From assembly GCF_002307355.1 (NCBI RefSeq), contig NZ_CP017481.1:62001-126000 (forward strand): a stretch of 64,000 bases of DNA, read 5' to 3'. Both the position numbers and the translations under genes were made by a program. Shown one piece after another: positions 53,848 through 63,999 of this stretch. The notes beneath the pieces are model-generated. The model saw nothing but the letters and a program-made list of their open reading frames with translations, made no database searches and was not told the origin of the DNA. Positions within the stretch are counted from its first letter, which is position 1; every line of letters begins with the position of its first letter. The stretch is from Pectobacterium polaris (GTDB taxonomy: Bacteria > Pseudomonadota > Gammaproteobacteria > Enterobacterales > Enterobacteriaceae).

Positions 53848-54099
53848 GTCAGCACTCCCTCAGTCAGCGGGTTCGCCAAGTCGCGTCCGCTACTGAACAC
53901 GCTCGAATTTGTTTAAATAACGATCAAATGTTGACCAAATCCTATCTTTGCAAGATGACGGTGTTATGACGACAATTCGCTTATTGCGACAGGACAGAGG
54001 GGAGGTAAAAAGCAGAAGATGGCGCTACAAAGTGGCTGGCGGCCTGTCTGAAGTAAACATCACAAGTAAAACATCGCGTTCGCACTCTGTGGCCGAAAA
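53848..54099. other. Intergenic region upstream of the ABC/GDPD operon
   Basis: No gene supported. It should hold the promoter of the ABC operon on the minus strand. I see no confident -35/-10 pair and no regulator gene beside the operon, unlike acc loci, which carry accR. Confidence 0.4.
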
Positions 54100-54129
54100 T
54101 AAAAAAACCCATGCAGAACATGGGGTTTG
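54100..54129 (-). terminator. Terminator of cysJIH
   Basis: The minus strand reads aaccccatg-ttctg-catgggtt followed by TTTTTTATT, about 30 bp past the cysH stop; the stem has one bulged C. Confidence 0.78.
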
Positions 54130-54160
54130 TGATCGGTCTAAAGCACGTTGTTGGGGCGTT

Positions 54161-54895
54161 TTACCCTTCGTGCAGTCCGCATTCGCGTTTCAGGCCGAAG
54201 AAACGGGTTTCTTCTTCGGCCATACCCGGTTCCCATTTGCGGGTGGTGTGCGTATCGCCGACTGACAGATAGCCCTGCTCCCACAGCGGGTGGTAGCTCA
54301 GGCCGTTTTCTTTCAGATAGTGGTACACCGTCCGGTTGTCCCAGTCGATAATCGGCAGGAATTTGAAGACGCCGCGCTGAATCGCCAGCACCGGTAATTC
54401 ACCCCGGCTACCGGACTGCTCACGACGCAGGCCAGCAAACCATGTTTTCGCCTTTAACTCGCTCAGCGCCCGATTCATCGGCTCGACTTTATTCAGCAGG
54501 TTGTAGCGCTCAATGCCTTCCACACCCTGCTCCCACAGCTTGCCGTAGCGCGCCTCTTGCCAGGCCGAGGATTCAGCAGCGCGATACACTTGCAGATTCA
54601 GCGTCAACTGTTCCGTCAGTGCGTCAATAAACTGATAGGTTTCAGGAAACAGATAGCCCGTATCCGTGAGGATAACTGGAATATCCGGGCGCTGTTGCGT
54701 CACCAGATGCAGCGATACCGCCGCCTGAATGCCGAAGCTGGACGACAACACATAGTCGCCCGGCAGATTCTCCAGCGCCCAGCTCACTCTTTCCTGCGCA
54801 GACAGCGATTCAAGCTTGCTGTTCACCGCTGCCAACTCTGCCGCCTGTTCCGCTTTCGGTAACGCGTTGAGCGCCTCAAGATTAAATTCGGCCAT
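54161..54895 (-). CDS. cysH: Phosphoadenosine phosphosulfate (PAPS) reductase
   Basis: Reduces PAPS to sulfite with thioredoxin or glutaredoxin. The 244 residues match E. coli, with the PP-loop-like [32 protein letters not shown] and the catalytic cysteine in the C-terminal ECGLHEG. It lacks the extra CC-pair cysteines of APS reductases, which fits a PAPS-specific enzyme working with CysC. It follows cysI by 12 bp. Confidence 0.96.
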   Translation of the reverse strand: MAEFNLEALNALPKAEQAAELAAVNSKLESLSAQERVSWALENLPGDYVLSSSFGIQAAVSLHLVTQQRPDIPVILTDTGYLFPETYQFIDALTEQLTLNLQVYRAAESSAWQEARYGKLWEQGVEGIERYNLLNKVEPMNRALSELKAKTWFAGLRREQSGSRGELPVLAIQRGVFKFLPIIDWDNRTVYHYLKENGLSYHPLWEQGYLSVGDTHTTRKWEPGMAEEETRFFGLKRECGLHEG

Positions 54896-54907
54896 CAGAC
54901 TCTCCTG

Positions 54908-56641
54908 TTAGTCATAGAAATCGCGAGCGGGATCCAGCACCGGTTTAATGATGTTGGTACGAATCACAAAATCCCCGAAGCCTTCATTGCGCTGGCGATC
55001 TTGCGCCCACAGCCCGATAAGCCGATCGATTTCCGCAAGGATTTCGGTTTCATTAATGTTTTCGCGATACATACGCGGAATGCGTGTCCCCTCGCGATTC
55101 CCGCCAAGGTGCACGTTATAACGCCCCATCGCTTTGCCCACCAGACCGATTTCCGCCAGCATTGCGCGGCCACAGCCGTTCGGGCAACCCGTCACGCGCA
55201 GAACGATGTGTTCATCGCCCACGCCGTGCTGCTGCATGATGCCTTCCACTTTCGTGACGAACTCCGGCAGGAAGCGTTCGGCTTCCGCCATCGCCAGCGG
55301 ACAGGTCGGGAACGATACGCAGGCCATCGAATTCTTGCGCTGCTCGCTGACGCCGTCATCAATCAGGCCATGCTCACGCGCTAGCGCATCAATCTTCGCT
55401 TTGCTACGCGCAGGAACGCCCGCAATGATCAAATTCTGGTTCGCCGTTAACCGGAAATCCCCTTTGTGGATCTTGGCAATTTCCGCCAGCCCGGTTTTCA
55501 GTGGACGACCCGGATAATCCAGCACACGACCATTTTCGATAAACAGCGTCAGATGCCATTTATTGTCGATACCTTTCACCCAGCCGATACGATCGCCACG
55601 TCCGGTAAATTCATAAGGGCGCACCGCTTCAAATTTCACACCGGCACGCGCTTCCACTTCCTGCTTGAAGTTGTCTACACCCACGCGCTCCAGCGTGTAT
55701 TTGGTTTTCGCGTTTTTACGGTTGGTGCGGTTACCCCAATCGCGCTGTGTGGTCACCACCGCTTCCGCGATTGCCAGCGTATGTTCAATGGAAATGTAGC
55801 CCAGTTCACTGGCGGTACGCGGGTAAGTTTCTTTGTCGCCGTGCGCGATAGAGAGCCCACCGCCCACCAGCACGTTAAAGCCCACCAGACGGCCGTTATC
55901 GGCAATCGCCACGAAGTTGAGATCGTTCGCATGCAGATCGATATCATTCTGCGGCGGGATCACCACCGTGGTTTTGAACTTACGCGGCAGATACGTCGAG
56001 CCCAGAATCGGCTCTTCATCCGTCGTTGCCACTTTTTCCTGATCCATCCAGATTTCGGCATAGGCACGCGTTCGCGGCAGCAGATGCTCAGAAATCTTTT
56101 TCGCCCACTCATACGCCTGCTGATGCAGTTCGGATTCTATCGGGTTAGACGTACACAGCACGTTACGGTTCATGTCATTCGCCGTCGCCAGCGCATCCAG
56201 TCCGATGCTATTCAGCATCTGGTGTACCGGTTTCACGTTCGATTTGAGAATACCGTGATACTGGAACGTCTGGCGGTTGGTGATACGAATGCTGCCGTAG
56301 ATCGTATTTTCAGTCGCAAATTTGTCGATCCGCAACCACTGCTCTGGCGTCATCACACCACCGGGCAGACGGCAGCGCAGCAGCATCGCATGGCGCGGCT
56401 CCAGCTTCTGCTCGGCACGTTCGGCGCGAATATCGCGGTCATCCTGCTGATACATACCGTGGAAGCGGATCAGCAGAAAGTTATCGCCCCTGAAACCACC
56501 GGTCAGACCATCATTCAGATCTTCAGCAATCGTGCCGCGCAGAAAGTTACTTTCTGTCTTCATGCGCTCTGCGTCAGCGAGTTTCCCTTCTACCACCAAG
56601 GGACCGGGGTGTTTTTCACTGAAAACGTATTTTTCACTCAT
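54908..56641 (-). CDS. cysI: Sulfite reductase (NADPH) hemoprotein beta-component
   Basis: Reduces sulfite to sulfide using siroheme and a [4Fe-4S] cluster. The 577 residues contain the cluster and siroheme cysteines in [18 protein letters not shown] and [17 protein letters not shown]. Sulfite-binding arginine-rich segments such as [16 protein letters not shown] and [12 protein letters not shown] are present. Its ATG overlaps the cysJ stop by one base (TAATG). Siroheme is supplied by CysG, encoded in the same window. Confidence 0.97.
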   Translation of the reverse strand: MSEKYVFSEKHPGPLVVEGKLADAERMKTESNFLRGTIAEDLNDGLTGGFRGDNFLLIRFHGMYQQDDRDIRAERAEQKLEPRHAMLLRCRLPGGVMTPEQWLRIDKFATENTIYGSIRITNRQTFQYHGILKSNVKPVHQMLNSIGLDALATANDMNRNVLCTSNPIESELHQQAYEWAKKISEHLLPRTRAYAEIWMDQEKVATTDEEPILGSTYLPRKFKTTVVIPPQNDIDLHANDLNFVAIADNGRLVGFNVLVGGGLSIAHGDKETYPRTASELGYISIEHTLAIAEAVVTTQRDWGNRTNRKNAKTKYTLERVGVDNFKQEVEARAGVKFEAVRPYEFTGRGDRIGWVKGIDNKWHLTLFIENGRVLDYPGRPLKTGLAEIAKIHKGDFRLTANQNLIIAGVPARSKAKIDALAREHGLIDDGVSEQRKNSMACVSFPTCPLAMAEAERFLPEFVTKVEGIMQQHGVGDEHIVLRVTGCPNGCGRAMLAEIGLVGKAMGRYNVHLGGNREGTRIPRMYRENINETEILAEIDRLIGLWAQDRQRNEGFGDFVIRTNIIKPVLDPARDFYD

Positions 56642-58470
56642 TAGTACACATCTCGCTGATAACGGCGCTCAAGGCGCAGATCGCTTAAAAACTCATCGGC
56701 CTGTTCACTGTCCATGCCGCCATGCTCAACTATCAGTTCCAGCAGTGCCCGTTCGACGTCTTTCGCCATACGGTTAGCATCACCACACACGTACAGGTGC
56801 GCGCCATCCTGAATCCAGCGCCAGACTTCCGCACCTTTTTCCCGCAGTTTGTCCTGCACATAAACCTTGTTCGCCTGATCGCGTGACCAGGCCAGATCGA
56901 TGTTGGTCAGCAGGCCATCTTTTACGTAGCGCTGCCATTCAACCTGATACAGAAAATCTTCCGTGAAGTGTGGGTTACCGAAGAACAGCCAGTTTTTCCC
57001 TTCAGCCCCATCGGCATCGCGCTGCTGCATAAACGCGCGGAATGGCGCAATGCCGGTGCCCGGCCCAATCATGATGACCGGCGCGTCGGAATTCGCTGGC
57101 AGACGGAAGTTATCGTTATGTTCGATGAAGACACGGACTTCATCATCTTCACTCAGCCTGTCGGCCAGATAGCTGGAAGCACCACCGGCACGCTCGCGGC
57201 CTTCATATTCGTAGCGCACCACGCCAACGGTGATGTGCACTTCGCTTTCGGCTTCCGCCTGCGAGGAGGCAATAGAATAAAGGCGCGGCGTCAGCGGGCG
57301 CAGCAGGCCCAGCAGTTGCTCCGCCGTCAGCTCAGTCGGCGCTTGTCGCACCATATCGACCAGCGGTGTGCGCTGTGCGAACTGCTGGAGAGCAGGCTTA
57401 TCGGCCAACAGCGACAACAGCGTTTCATTACGCGACAGTGCCGCATATTTCTCGACAATCGGTGCGGTGTTTTGCGTCAGCTCAAAGTGGCTTTTCAGCG
57501 CCTGCGATAATGGCAGCGTCTTACCGTCAACGCTGACGGATTCATCGCCTTTCAACCACAGCAGTTCCAGCAATTCCTGAACCAGCGCAGGATCGTTATC
57601 GAACCACACGCCCAGCGCATCTCCCGGCTGGTAACGCAAACCAGAATCGCCCAGATCGATCTCGATATGGCGAACATCCTTTTCGGAGTTACGCCCGGTC
57701 ACTTTCTGATTTACGGCAAACGTAGCATGCAGCGGTGAGGATTTGCTGTACGGGCTGCTGGTAATTTCATCCAGTGCGCCCTGAGCGGCAATCTGCGCGA
57801 CGGCTTCACCCTGAACCGGCACCCGTACCTGCAAAATATCGACCAGCTGGCGTCGCCATTGTTCGGCAAGCCCCTGATAATCGACATCGGCATCCACGCG
57901 ATCCAGCAGGCGTTCAGCGCCTAGCTCAGCCAGACGGCTATCAAAATCCTTACCCGCCTTGCTGAAGAATTCGTAAGAGGTATCACCCAGACCAAACACG
58001 GCAAACGCGGTGTCTTTCATCTCCGGGGCTTTTTTGGACAGCAGGAACTTGTGCAGCGCGACGGCTTCTTCCGGCGGCTCCCCTTCCCCCTGCGTCGAGG
58101 CCACGATCAGCAGCAGTTTTTCCTGCCCGATTTGCTTGAATTTGTAATCACCCGCATTGACCAGATTGACGGACAGCTTGGCTGCCAGCAGATCGTCACG
58201 CAGCTGTTCCGCCACCCGACGCGCATTGCCGGTCTGTGAGGCGGAAATCAGCGTAATCGTTTGTACTGGCACCGTGACTGCGGATGCTGTCGTTGCCGTG
58301 GCGGCGATCGCCCCCGGCTGCACATTCCCTGGCTGCTGTACTAAACCCCAGAAATAGCCGGATAGCCAGGCCAGCTGCGTCGATGAGAAATCACCGGTTG
58401 CCGCCTGTAAACGCGTTAATTGCTCCACACTCAGCGGAAGCAATGAAGTGGGGGAAACCGGAGTAGTCAT
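56641..58470 (-). CDS. cysJ: Sulfite reductase (NADPH) flavoprotein alpha-component
   Basis: Transfers electrons from NADPH through FAD and FMN to CysI. In the 609 residues the flavodoxin domain comes first (about 70-210; [32 protein letters not shown]), then the FAD-binding region ([23 protein letters not shown] in parts) and the NADPH domain ([18 protein letters not shown]), ending in the usual aromatic tail (RRYQRDVY). It heads cysJIH. Confidence 0.97.
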   Translation of the reverse strand: MTTPVSPTSLLPLSVEQLTRLQAATGDFSSTQLAWLSGYFWGLVQQPGNVQPGAIAATATTASAVTVPVQTITLISASQTGNARRVAEQLRDDLLAAKLSVNLVNAGDYKFKQIGQEKLLLIVASTQGEGEPPEEAVALHKFLLSKKAPEMKDTAFAVFGLGDTSYEFFSKAGKDFDSRLAELGAERLLDRVDADVDYQGLAEQWRRQLVDILQVRVPVQGEAVAQIAAQGALDEITSSPYSKSSPLHATFAVNQKVTGRNSEKDVRHIEIDLGDSGLRYQPGDALGVWFDNDPALVQELLELLWLKGDESVSVDGKTLPLSQALKSHFELTQNTAPIVEKYAALSRNETLLSLLADKPALQQFAQRTPLVDMVRQAPTELTAEQLLGLLRPLTPRLYSIASSQAEAESEVHITVGVVRYEYEGRERAGGASSYLADRLSEDDEVRVFIEHNDNFRLPANSDAPVIMIGPGTGIAPFRAFMQQRDADGAEGKNWLFFGNPHFTEDFLYQVEWQRYVKDGLLTNIDLAWSRDQANKVYVQDKLREKGAEVWRWIQDGAHLYVCGDANRMAKDVERALLELIVEHGGMDSEQADEFLSDLRLERRYQRDVY

Positions 58471-58720
58471 TGTGATTTCTGTTTCCTTGTGCCTGTGCTG
58501 TTAGCCAACGACGCTAATACAAAAACATGCAATAAAAAGATGGATGGAGGATAAGGGTAACGATCTGCATCTTAACAATTAAAGAAATGATGGAAATATT
58601 AAATAACCAAAATGACTAAATGGTTTTTCTGATAGTCCTTATTGCTTAAAGTGTTATGCCTGATAGCACGTGCGCTTCATGCCTGTTGCGGGAGAAATGT
58701 CGGTAGGATGTCGTGAGGAA
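58471..58720. other. cysJ upstream region
   Basis: AT-rich non-coding region that should contain the cysJIH promoter and CysB sites. The minus strand has TTATTTAATATTTCCATC and ATTTCTTTAATTG, compatible with CysB half-sites, but I could not fix a pair with confidence. Confidence 0.4.
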
Positions 58721-58722
58721 GA

Positions 58723-58741
58723 AGGGCTGCCGTGCAGCCCT
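58723..58741 (-). terminator. Possible terminator of the PilZ/HD-GYP-like gene
   Basis: An 8-bp perfect stem (agggctgc / gcagccct) with a 3-nt loop lies about 20 bp after the stop at 58760; the tract after it on the minus strand (tcttcctc) is only partly U-rich. Confidence 0.4.
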
Positions 58742-58759
58742 CTATGTAGACGATACTCG

Positions 58760-60484
58760 CTAAATTTTCAGGACCTTCATGCCGAAATCGTCAGGATGAA
58801 CGATGTTTTCGAGCTGACCGACCTGCTGCAAGTCGCCATTAGAAACGACACTGCTGATATTGGTATCAGGAAAACGAAGGTTCTTGATGAGATGCACCAC
58901 GATAGGCTTACCCTTTTTATCAATATCCATCACCCACCCGATGAAGCCTCCCGAATATTTCGCCAGACTGCCGATGGGGTAGAGGCCATAAATCTGCACG
59001 TATTTGACCAGCACGGCCTTATCATAGGCCGCGTTAGCCTCATAGATGTTGCGATAGGCGGCCAATGGCGTGCGGGGAGAAATACCATTACGCGCATGCC
59101 TGAGCTTATTAATCGCCTTGATCACAGAAACCAGACGAACTAACGCCGATAGCTGATCGCCGCTTTTACCTTGTGGATAACCCGTGCCATCCAAACGCTC
59201 ATTGGCATTCTCAATCACATCGCGGCAGGTGGGGGTTATCGACCAGCCTAGCTCACGTAACTTCGCGCACAGCACTTCCACATGGCCGCTAAGGATCGCT
59301 TTCTGCGCCGGATTCATATTGACCTTCAGCGACGGAAGACGGGCGTTGACCAGCAGCGGCTTGCCCATGGTGTGTAACAACGCCCCAAGTACCGCCTCGC
59401 GGACATGAGGATCGTGTGGATCGGCAATTAACAGCATGTCGGCCAATTTCCCCGCGACCTGCACCGCATGTCTGACCCAGTCCGCCTCATCGCGCAGGAA
59501 CGACAGCGCATACAGAAAAGCCTTTCGATCTTTTTTGACCATATACAGCAAGGTATCGACACAGTCATAAAAGATCTCAACGGGCAGTTGATTGCGTGTT
59601 TTGATGTACATCAGCCCAATCTGAAGCCGATGGGCAACCTCCATGACGCCGCGTTCCATCGGCGTCTGGCGGGTACGTTTCTCTCGTTCCTGACTTTCTC
59701 GCAGCAACAGATTTTTCTCCTTAGTGCCCGGAATGAACAATGGAGATGAATACACCATGCTGCCAGTAATGCCGGTTCGGTATGCAGCCTCTCTTTCCGA
59801 CTCATTCGTATAATGAAGTAGGGCTTCAGACTGGGATGAGGATAAATGGATAAATTGGATGCCGACGGCCGCATAGCCATTATTTCCAAAGGGGCGTATA
59901 TGGCGGATTTTCCCCTCGGCATAAAAGCTTTCTCCGTTAGGGAATTCAAGCGTAATGCCGGGGATATCTTGGCCCACTTCAATCGCAATACTCTCAACCA
60001 GATCGATTTCGACCAGACATCCACCGGTCGATAAATTACGTAGCGTTCCGGGCACATTCAGCGTGTGTAGATAAACTTCAATGCGAGCACGAGCCTGCAT
60101 GCCAAGAATAAAGGGAATACGAATCGCCCCTCTGTTCTCAGTGACAAAAACAGATTCTGGCAAACGACATTCCAGACGATAAAACATACTGTCCGTCTTG
60201 AATAATTGGGTAGAAATATTACACAGACTGTAGGTTTCTCGTTCGATGTTATCCGTGCCCTTGAGCGCCTCCAGATCAAAATTCAAACCACCATCGGCAA
60301 GATATCTGTCGATATCCGAGCCAGAGTATTCCACATCTAACACGATACGGTTTTTATCCGGATTCAATTCCGCAACGTCGGCCTTTAATGCATATAGCAT
60401 ATCCTTGGCATAGATAGACATCACATAGGGATGTTGCAGTAATGCGCTAATCACTTTAGCGGGAGGAGGAGAAAAGTGTTCCAC
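58760..60484 (-). CDS. PilZ-domain protein with degenerate HD-GYP domain
   Basis: A 574-residue cytoplasmic protein. The middle has a c-di-GMP-binding PilZ signature, RGAIR at 118-122 followed by NLSTGG at 150-155, with a YcgR-like N-terminal half before it. The C-terminal 290 residues look like an HD-GYP phosphodiesterase: LLHTMGK (371-375 for HTMGK), H401 and ERLDGTGYPQG (GYP at 435-437). However, the HD dyad reads HT and the usual HHE before the DGTGYP is replaced by NANE, so metal binding and catalysis are doubtful. It is probably a c-di-GMP receptor. It is divergent from an EAL gene. Confidence 0.78.
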   Translation of the reverse strand: MEHFSPPPAKVISALLQHPYVMSIYAKDMLYALKADVAELNPDKNRIVLDVEYSGSDIDRYLADGGLNFDLEALKGTDNIERETYSLCNISTQLFKTDSMFYRLECRLPESVFVTENRGAIRIPFILGMQARARIEVYLHTLNVPGTLRNLSTGGCLVEIDLVESIAIEVGQDIPGITLEFPNGESFYAEGKIRHIRPFGNNGYAAVGIQFIHLSSSQSEALLHYTNESEREAAYRTGITGSMVYSSPLFIPGTKEKNLLLRESQEREKRTRQTPMERGVMEVAHRLQIGLMYIKTRNQLPVEIFYDCVDTLLYMVKKDRKAFLYALSFLRDEADWVRHAVQVAGKLADMLLIADPHDPHVREAVLGALLHTMGKPLLVNARLPSLKVNMNPAQKAILSGHVEVLCAKLRELGWSITPTCRDVIENANERLDGTGYPQGKSGDQLSALVRLVSVIKAINKLRHARNGISPRTPLAAYRNIYEANAAYDKAVLVKYVQIYGLYPIGSLAKYSGGFIGWVMDIDKKGKPIVVHLIKNLRFPDTNISSVVSNGDLQQVGQLENIVHPDDFGMKVLKI

Positions 60485-61026
60485 GATAAGATCTACCTAT
60501 TAACGCGACAGTGATATACCCCAAAATCCAAAAAGGATTTCTCTTTTAATAGAAACGAATATTTACACGAAATTAAATTTTTACACAAAAATCAAACACG
60601 ATAGAAAAACACCTATCATTACTGAGAAAAGCCTCCAAGATTTAATTTATTAATTTTTATTCACCCTAACACCATGACGAAACGACGATCTTTACGTCAT
60701 TTATCATCCTAACAAGGATGCTATGAAGTCACAACGCTCGCACACACCCACCAAATTGGTTAAAATTCAAACAAAAACAAAATAAAAACCAATTAAACAA
60801 AAAACAATGAAATTAAAAATTAGTTAAACGATAATTAATGGAATAAAGAACCAAAGCAAACATAGATTTAAGCGATCATTATTTTTTATTCAATAGCTAA
60901 AGACTATCAAACATGAATAATTGATCATTTAAAACAATTTCCAAATATTCCAAATCATTGTGTAGAATCCAAACGAGTCACACTATCGAGTTTCTATTTC
61001 CAGGGAGAGGGTGAGTAATCAGTAAA
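60485..61026. other. AT-rich divergent intergenic region
   Basis: 542 bp, strikingly A+T-rich with many A-runs, between the divergent PilZ/HD-GYP and EAL genes. It must carry both promoters and resembles H-NS-bound DNA. No RNA gene is recognised. One tiny frame at 60723-60785 (20 codons, lysine/threonine-rich) has AAGGA four bases before its ATG; its coding status is unsupported. Confidence 0.5.
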
Positions 61027-61767
61027 ATGAATACAACAACATTAAATATCGATGGAAAAATTCTTAGGCTGACAGCAGAGTTTCAGCCTATTATCCATCT
61101 CCCTCAAAATAAAATATTCCGCTATGAAGCCCTCGCCAGGTTTTATAACTCAGAAGGCGTTTTAACATCGACTCAGCAGACCATCGATAAAATTGAGGAG
61201 TGTAAAGCAATCGATAAAGTGACAGACTTTATGTTTGATGTGGTCTGTCAGGTAATAAAAAACAAAAGTAGCATGACAATATCATTCAATCTGTCACATT
61301 TACTCTTTAATAATTCCGCCTATCTGGAAACGTTATACCAAAAATGCCTCATGCATGAGGTTAACCCACAGAATATAGAAATAGAGATCAGTGAAAAAAC
61401 GACCCGGCAGCAGCTAATAGATGGGATACCCTTTTTAAATCAGGCCAAGAAATATGGTTTTATGATTTCATTAGATGACTTCGGCGCAGGAAATCTACAA
61501 ATAGACAGCCTGAGTTTGTTTGACTTCGATACCATAAAAATCGATCGCTCTATTATCGATGGCATCGGGAAAGAAGAGATCAAATCACAAAAACTAAAGG
61601 TCTTATTGAACAAGCTCATTCCTCTTGGCGTAAACATTATCTGTGAAGGCGTTGAGAAGGCGACCGATTTGAACCGGTTAAATAAATATCACCCCATTGG
61701 GATTCAAGGATATATCTTCTATCGCCCACTCACATTCAGCCAATTAAAGCTGCTGGAAGGCTTTTAG
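61027..61767 (+). CDS. EAL-domain cyclic-di-GMP phosphodiesterase
   Basis: A 246-residue stand-alone EAL domain, with no sensor or membrane segment. Catalytic residues appear intact: EALAR (E34-R38), FNLS with N88, EISE (E120, E123), DDFGAGN (D150, D151), KIDR (K171), CEGVE (E207, E210) and QGY (227-229). It should hydrolyse c-di-GMP to pGpG. The gene is more A+T-rich than its neighbours. The ribosome-binding site is poor, since GGGAGAGGG lies about 15-24 bases upstream. It is divergent from the PilZ gene, suggesting shared control. Confidence 0.88.
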   Translation: MNTTTLNIDGKILRLTAEFQPIIHLPQNKIFRYEALARFYNSEGVLTSTQQTIDKIEECKAIDKVTDFMFDVVCQVIKNKSSMTISFNLSHLLFNNSAYLETLYQKCLMHEVNPQNIEIEISEKTTRQQLIDGIPFLNQAKKYGFMISLDDFGAGNLQIDSLSLFDFDTIKIDRSIIDGIGKEEIKSQKLKVLLNKLIPLGVNIICEGVEKATDLNRLNKYHPIGIQGYIFYRPLTFSQLKLLEGF

Positions 61768-61916
61768 CTGGCATCCTCGATTTTTCTGCCTCGCCAACAA
61801 CACCTTAGACGATCGCGATTAGCGAACAGGCTCACATTTCTGGCGTTCACTCTGGGAATTTCTCCTTTGCGATAACACATCAATGCGATACTCACGCCAG
61901 TGGCAACGGGAGAAAA

Positions 61917-63599
61917 ATGATGTGGCAACGACGCGCGCTGGAACTCAATACGCAGGATATTTGGCACTGGCAGCAGGTCATTTCGGTCGTCGATTACGCC
62001 CGTGAACAGGGTTTCAATACGCTGGTGCTGGGCGCGGCGGATTTGCTGGATAAGCTGGTGACGCCGGAAGCCTACAATAACGCGCGTTTTGACGATCGCA
62101 TCAGCAGCCAGCAGCGTTCACGCTGTGTTTACCTGAATCAGGTCGCGGCGCACTGCCGTGAACAGGGGCTGGCGCTATATCTGCAATGCAAAGAGCTGTC
62201 CTTTCCCACAGATTTACTGCTCCATCACCCGGAATTGCTCGACGACAAACATAGCCTCCGCATGGATACCGATTTTTGGTGCGACTACCTTGCCGCCAAA
62301 GTCGAACTGCTGATGCAGCAGATCCCGCGGCTGAGCGGCCTGCTGCTGGCGATCTCCAACAGCGATAGCCTGCTGCGCTTTTCCGCCCCTTCCGGCGATG
62401 CGATCAACGGTATCGTTCCCGTTACCACTCTCTGGCCGACCCACGCCGACAGCGAGCAGATCTATCACCGCTTATTTTCCGCCGTCGCCCGCGTGATGCA
62501 CTACCACCAACGCCATCTGGTATTGCGTGCGTTTCCCGCCAGCCATCAGGATATCGGTAATGTGCTGAACGCCATTCGCACACTGCCAGAATCGGTCTCC
62601 GTCGCCATCAAAGTCACGCCGGAACGCTTCTGGCCCGAGTTTCCCAATAACCCCGCACTGCTGGGCGTCAGCGGGCGTGAAGTCTGGGTTGAGTTGGATC
62701 TGGCTGGCGAAGAAGTCGGCTGGGGCAATCTCCCCTTCCTGCGCTACACCGAAGTTCAGGGGCGATTGCTGTGGTGCCGGGAGAAAAATCCCGCGATTGT
62801 TAGTGCGCTGTGCCGCATCAGTTGGGAAGGGGTCGATAATCACAGCGTGATCGGCACGCTGAGCGAATTTACGCTGTTTGCCTGTTCCCGATTGCTGACG
62901 AACCAGACCGCAGCGGCAAACGAAAGCACGCTGTTCGCACAGTGGCTAATGACGCGTTATCAATGGCAGCCGGACGATACCGTGCTGCATACGATGCTCG
63001 CTTTGCTGGATCAGGCTCATCAGGCCATTTCCCTGTCGCTGTATGCGCGTCACCACGTTTTCCATCGTCACAGCCTGCTGCCAACCAGCTTTGGTCAGGC
63101 GATCTGGAGCCTATACGGTCAGCTCAACCGTAACCACTGGCTACCGGGTTCCGGTCAGGATATTACGTTCGATCCGCAGCATGCCGAGCTGGCGTCGCAG
63201 AATCTCTATCACATTGCGAAAGAGAAAGATGCCGCCTGGCAGCTGGCGGAACAGTGCCAGCAGGCCGCCCTACAATTCTCCCGCGAACACGCGATGCCGG
63301 AAGCGCTTAGCGTGCGCTGGCAGCAGGAATGGCGCGGCCTAACGCTGTATTGCCGCGCCTTTGTTCACGCGCAGAAAGCCTTCTTTACGCTGCACTACTG
63401 CAAACAGGTGGAGAACAACTGGACACTGCGGGAAATCGCCAAAACCAATATTCAGGCGCTGTACGGTATTGGGCATGAAATGGAGGATTTCTGCCTGCAA
63501 CACCGAGATTACCCGGTGAGCCTGCATGTGATGTTTGATGCCGGGCGTCCACGCGCATTAGCCGATAGCCTGCAACAGCAGTTGGCTGAACTCACGTAA
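61917..63599 (+). CDS. Uncharacterised TIM-barrel protein, GH67 alpha-glucuronidase-like
   Basis: A 560-residue protein with no signal peptide, so probably cytoplasmic. I do not recognise a named gene. The order of segments resembles GH67 alpha-glucuronidases: DYAREQGFNTLVLGAAD (26-42), REQGLALYLQCKELSFPTDL (81-100), LLLAISNSDSL (142-152), LVLRAFP (201-207), IKVTPERFWPEFPNNPALLG (231-250) and VELDLAGEEVGWGNLPF (258-274). At the position of the GH67 acid (NSEG) this protein has NSDS. Next to it is a carbohydrate-binding ABC protein, which supports sugar metabolism. The start follows a GGGAG ribosome-binding site. Confidence 0.4.
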   Translation: MMWQRRALELNTQDIWHWQQVISVVDYAREQGFNTLVLGAADLLDKLVTPEAYNNARFDDRISSQQRSRCVYLNQVAAHCREQGLALYLQCKELSFPTDLLLHHPELLDDKHSLRMDTDFWCDYLAAKVELLMQQIPRLSGLLLAISNSDSLLRFSAPSGDAINGIVPVTTLWPTHADSEQIYHRLFSAVARVMHYHQRHLVLRAFPASHQDIGNVLNAIRTLPESVSVAIKVTPERFWPEFPNNPALLGVSGREVWVELDLAGEEVGWGNLPFLRYTEVQGRLLWCREKNPAIVSALCRISWEGVDNHSVIGTLSEFTLFACSRLLTNQTAAANESTLFAQWLMTRYQWQPDDTVLHTMLALLDQAHQAISLSLYARHHVFHRHSLLPTSFGQAIWSLYGQLNRNHWLPGSGQDITFDPQHAELASQNLYHIAKEKDAAWQLAEQCQQAALQFSREHAMPEALSVRWQQEWRGLTLYCRAFVHAQKAFFTLHYCKQVENNWTLREIAKTNIQALYGIGHEMEDFCLQHRDYPVSLHVMFDAGRPRALADSLQQQLAELT

Positions 63600-63681
63600 C
63601 GCACCGGCTGTCCCTACCCTAATCGATAACTACATTAATCAATAACGCTCTGAATCAATAACGATCTTAGTCAGTCGCTTG

Positions 63682-63999
63682 CTAGCGAATCACTCGCTTC
63701 AGAATGCGCTCACCAGAGTTGCTGAAGTTTTTCGCCGATTCTTCCACGCTCTTTTTGCCATAGTCGAGCTGTTCAATGGTTTGCAGGATCAGGCTAGCCA
63801 ACTGCGGATCTTCAAGATACGAGGACACTGGCGTTTTCATTGGTTTTTCTAGCGCCATTGAGAGCCCGGCAACCGACAGATCGTTGGTATCCAGCTTCTG
63901 CTTTTCTTCCAGCTCTTGTCTGGCGATACGGCTGAGCGGGATGCCGCGCTCGGTGCCCATCAGCAACGCGCCTTCAGGATCGTTCATCAGATAATTCAA
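63682..63999 (-). CDS. Carbohydrate ABC transporter substrate-binding protein, C-terminal part
   Basis: Partial: the 5' end lies beyond the window. The visible 105 residues (FLNYL-type start NYLMNDPEGALLMGTERGIP, then LSRIARQELEE and a helical tail ending ERILKRVIR) fit the C-terminal end of family-1 extracellular sugar-binding proteins. An internal Met is not the start. It converges with the GH67-like gene; transport and breakdown of an oligosaccharide would be a sensible pairing. Confidence 0.6.
   Translation of the reverse strand: MNYLMNDPEGALLMGTERGIPLSRIARQELEEKQKLDTNDLSVAGLSMALEKPMKTPVSSYLEDPQLASLILQTIEQLDYGKKSVEESAKNFSNSGERILKRVIR

Noticed and set aside
53848..54160. CRISPR or cas remnants near cysH
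   Set aside because: E. coli has a CRISPR-cas locus near cysH, so I looked for spaced repeats here and around cysG; there are none.
55466..56644. 392-codon plus-strand open frame opposite cysI
   Set aside because: It lies wholly antisense to a clearly real gene, has a histidine/phenylalanine-rich composition typical of a shadow frame and no recognisable domain.
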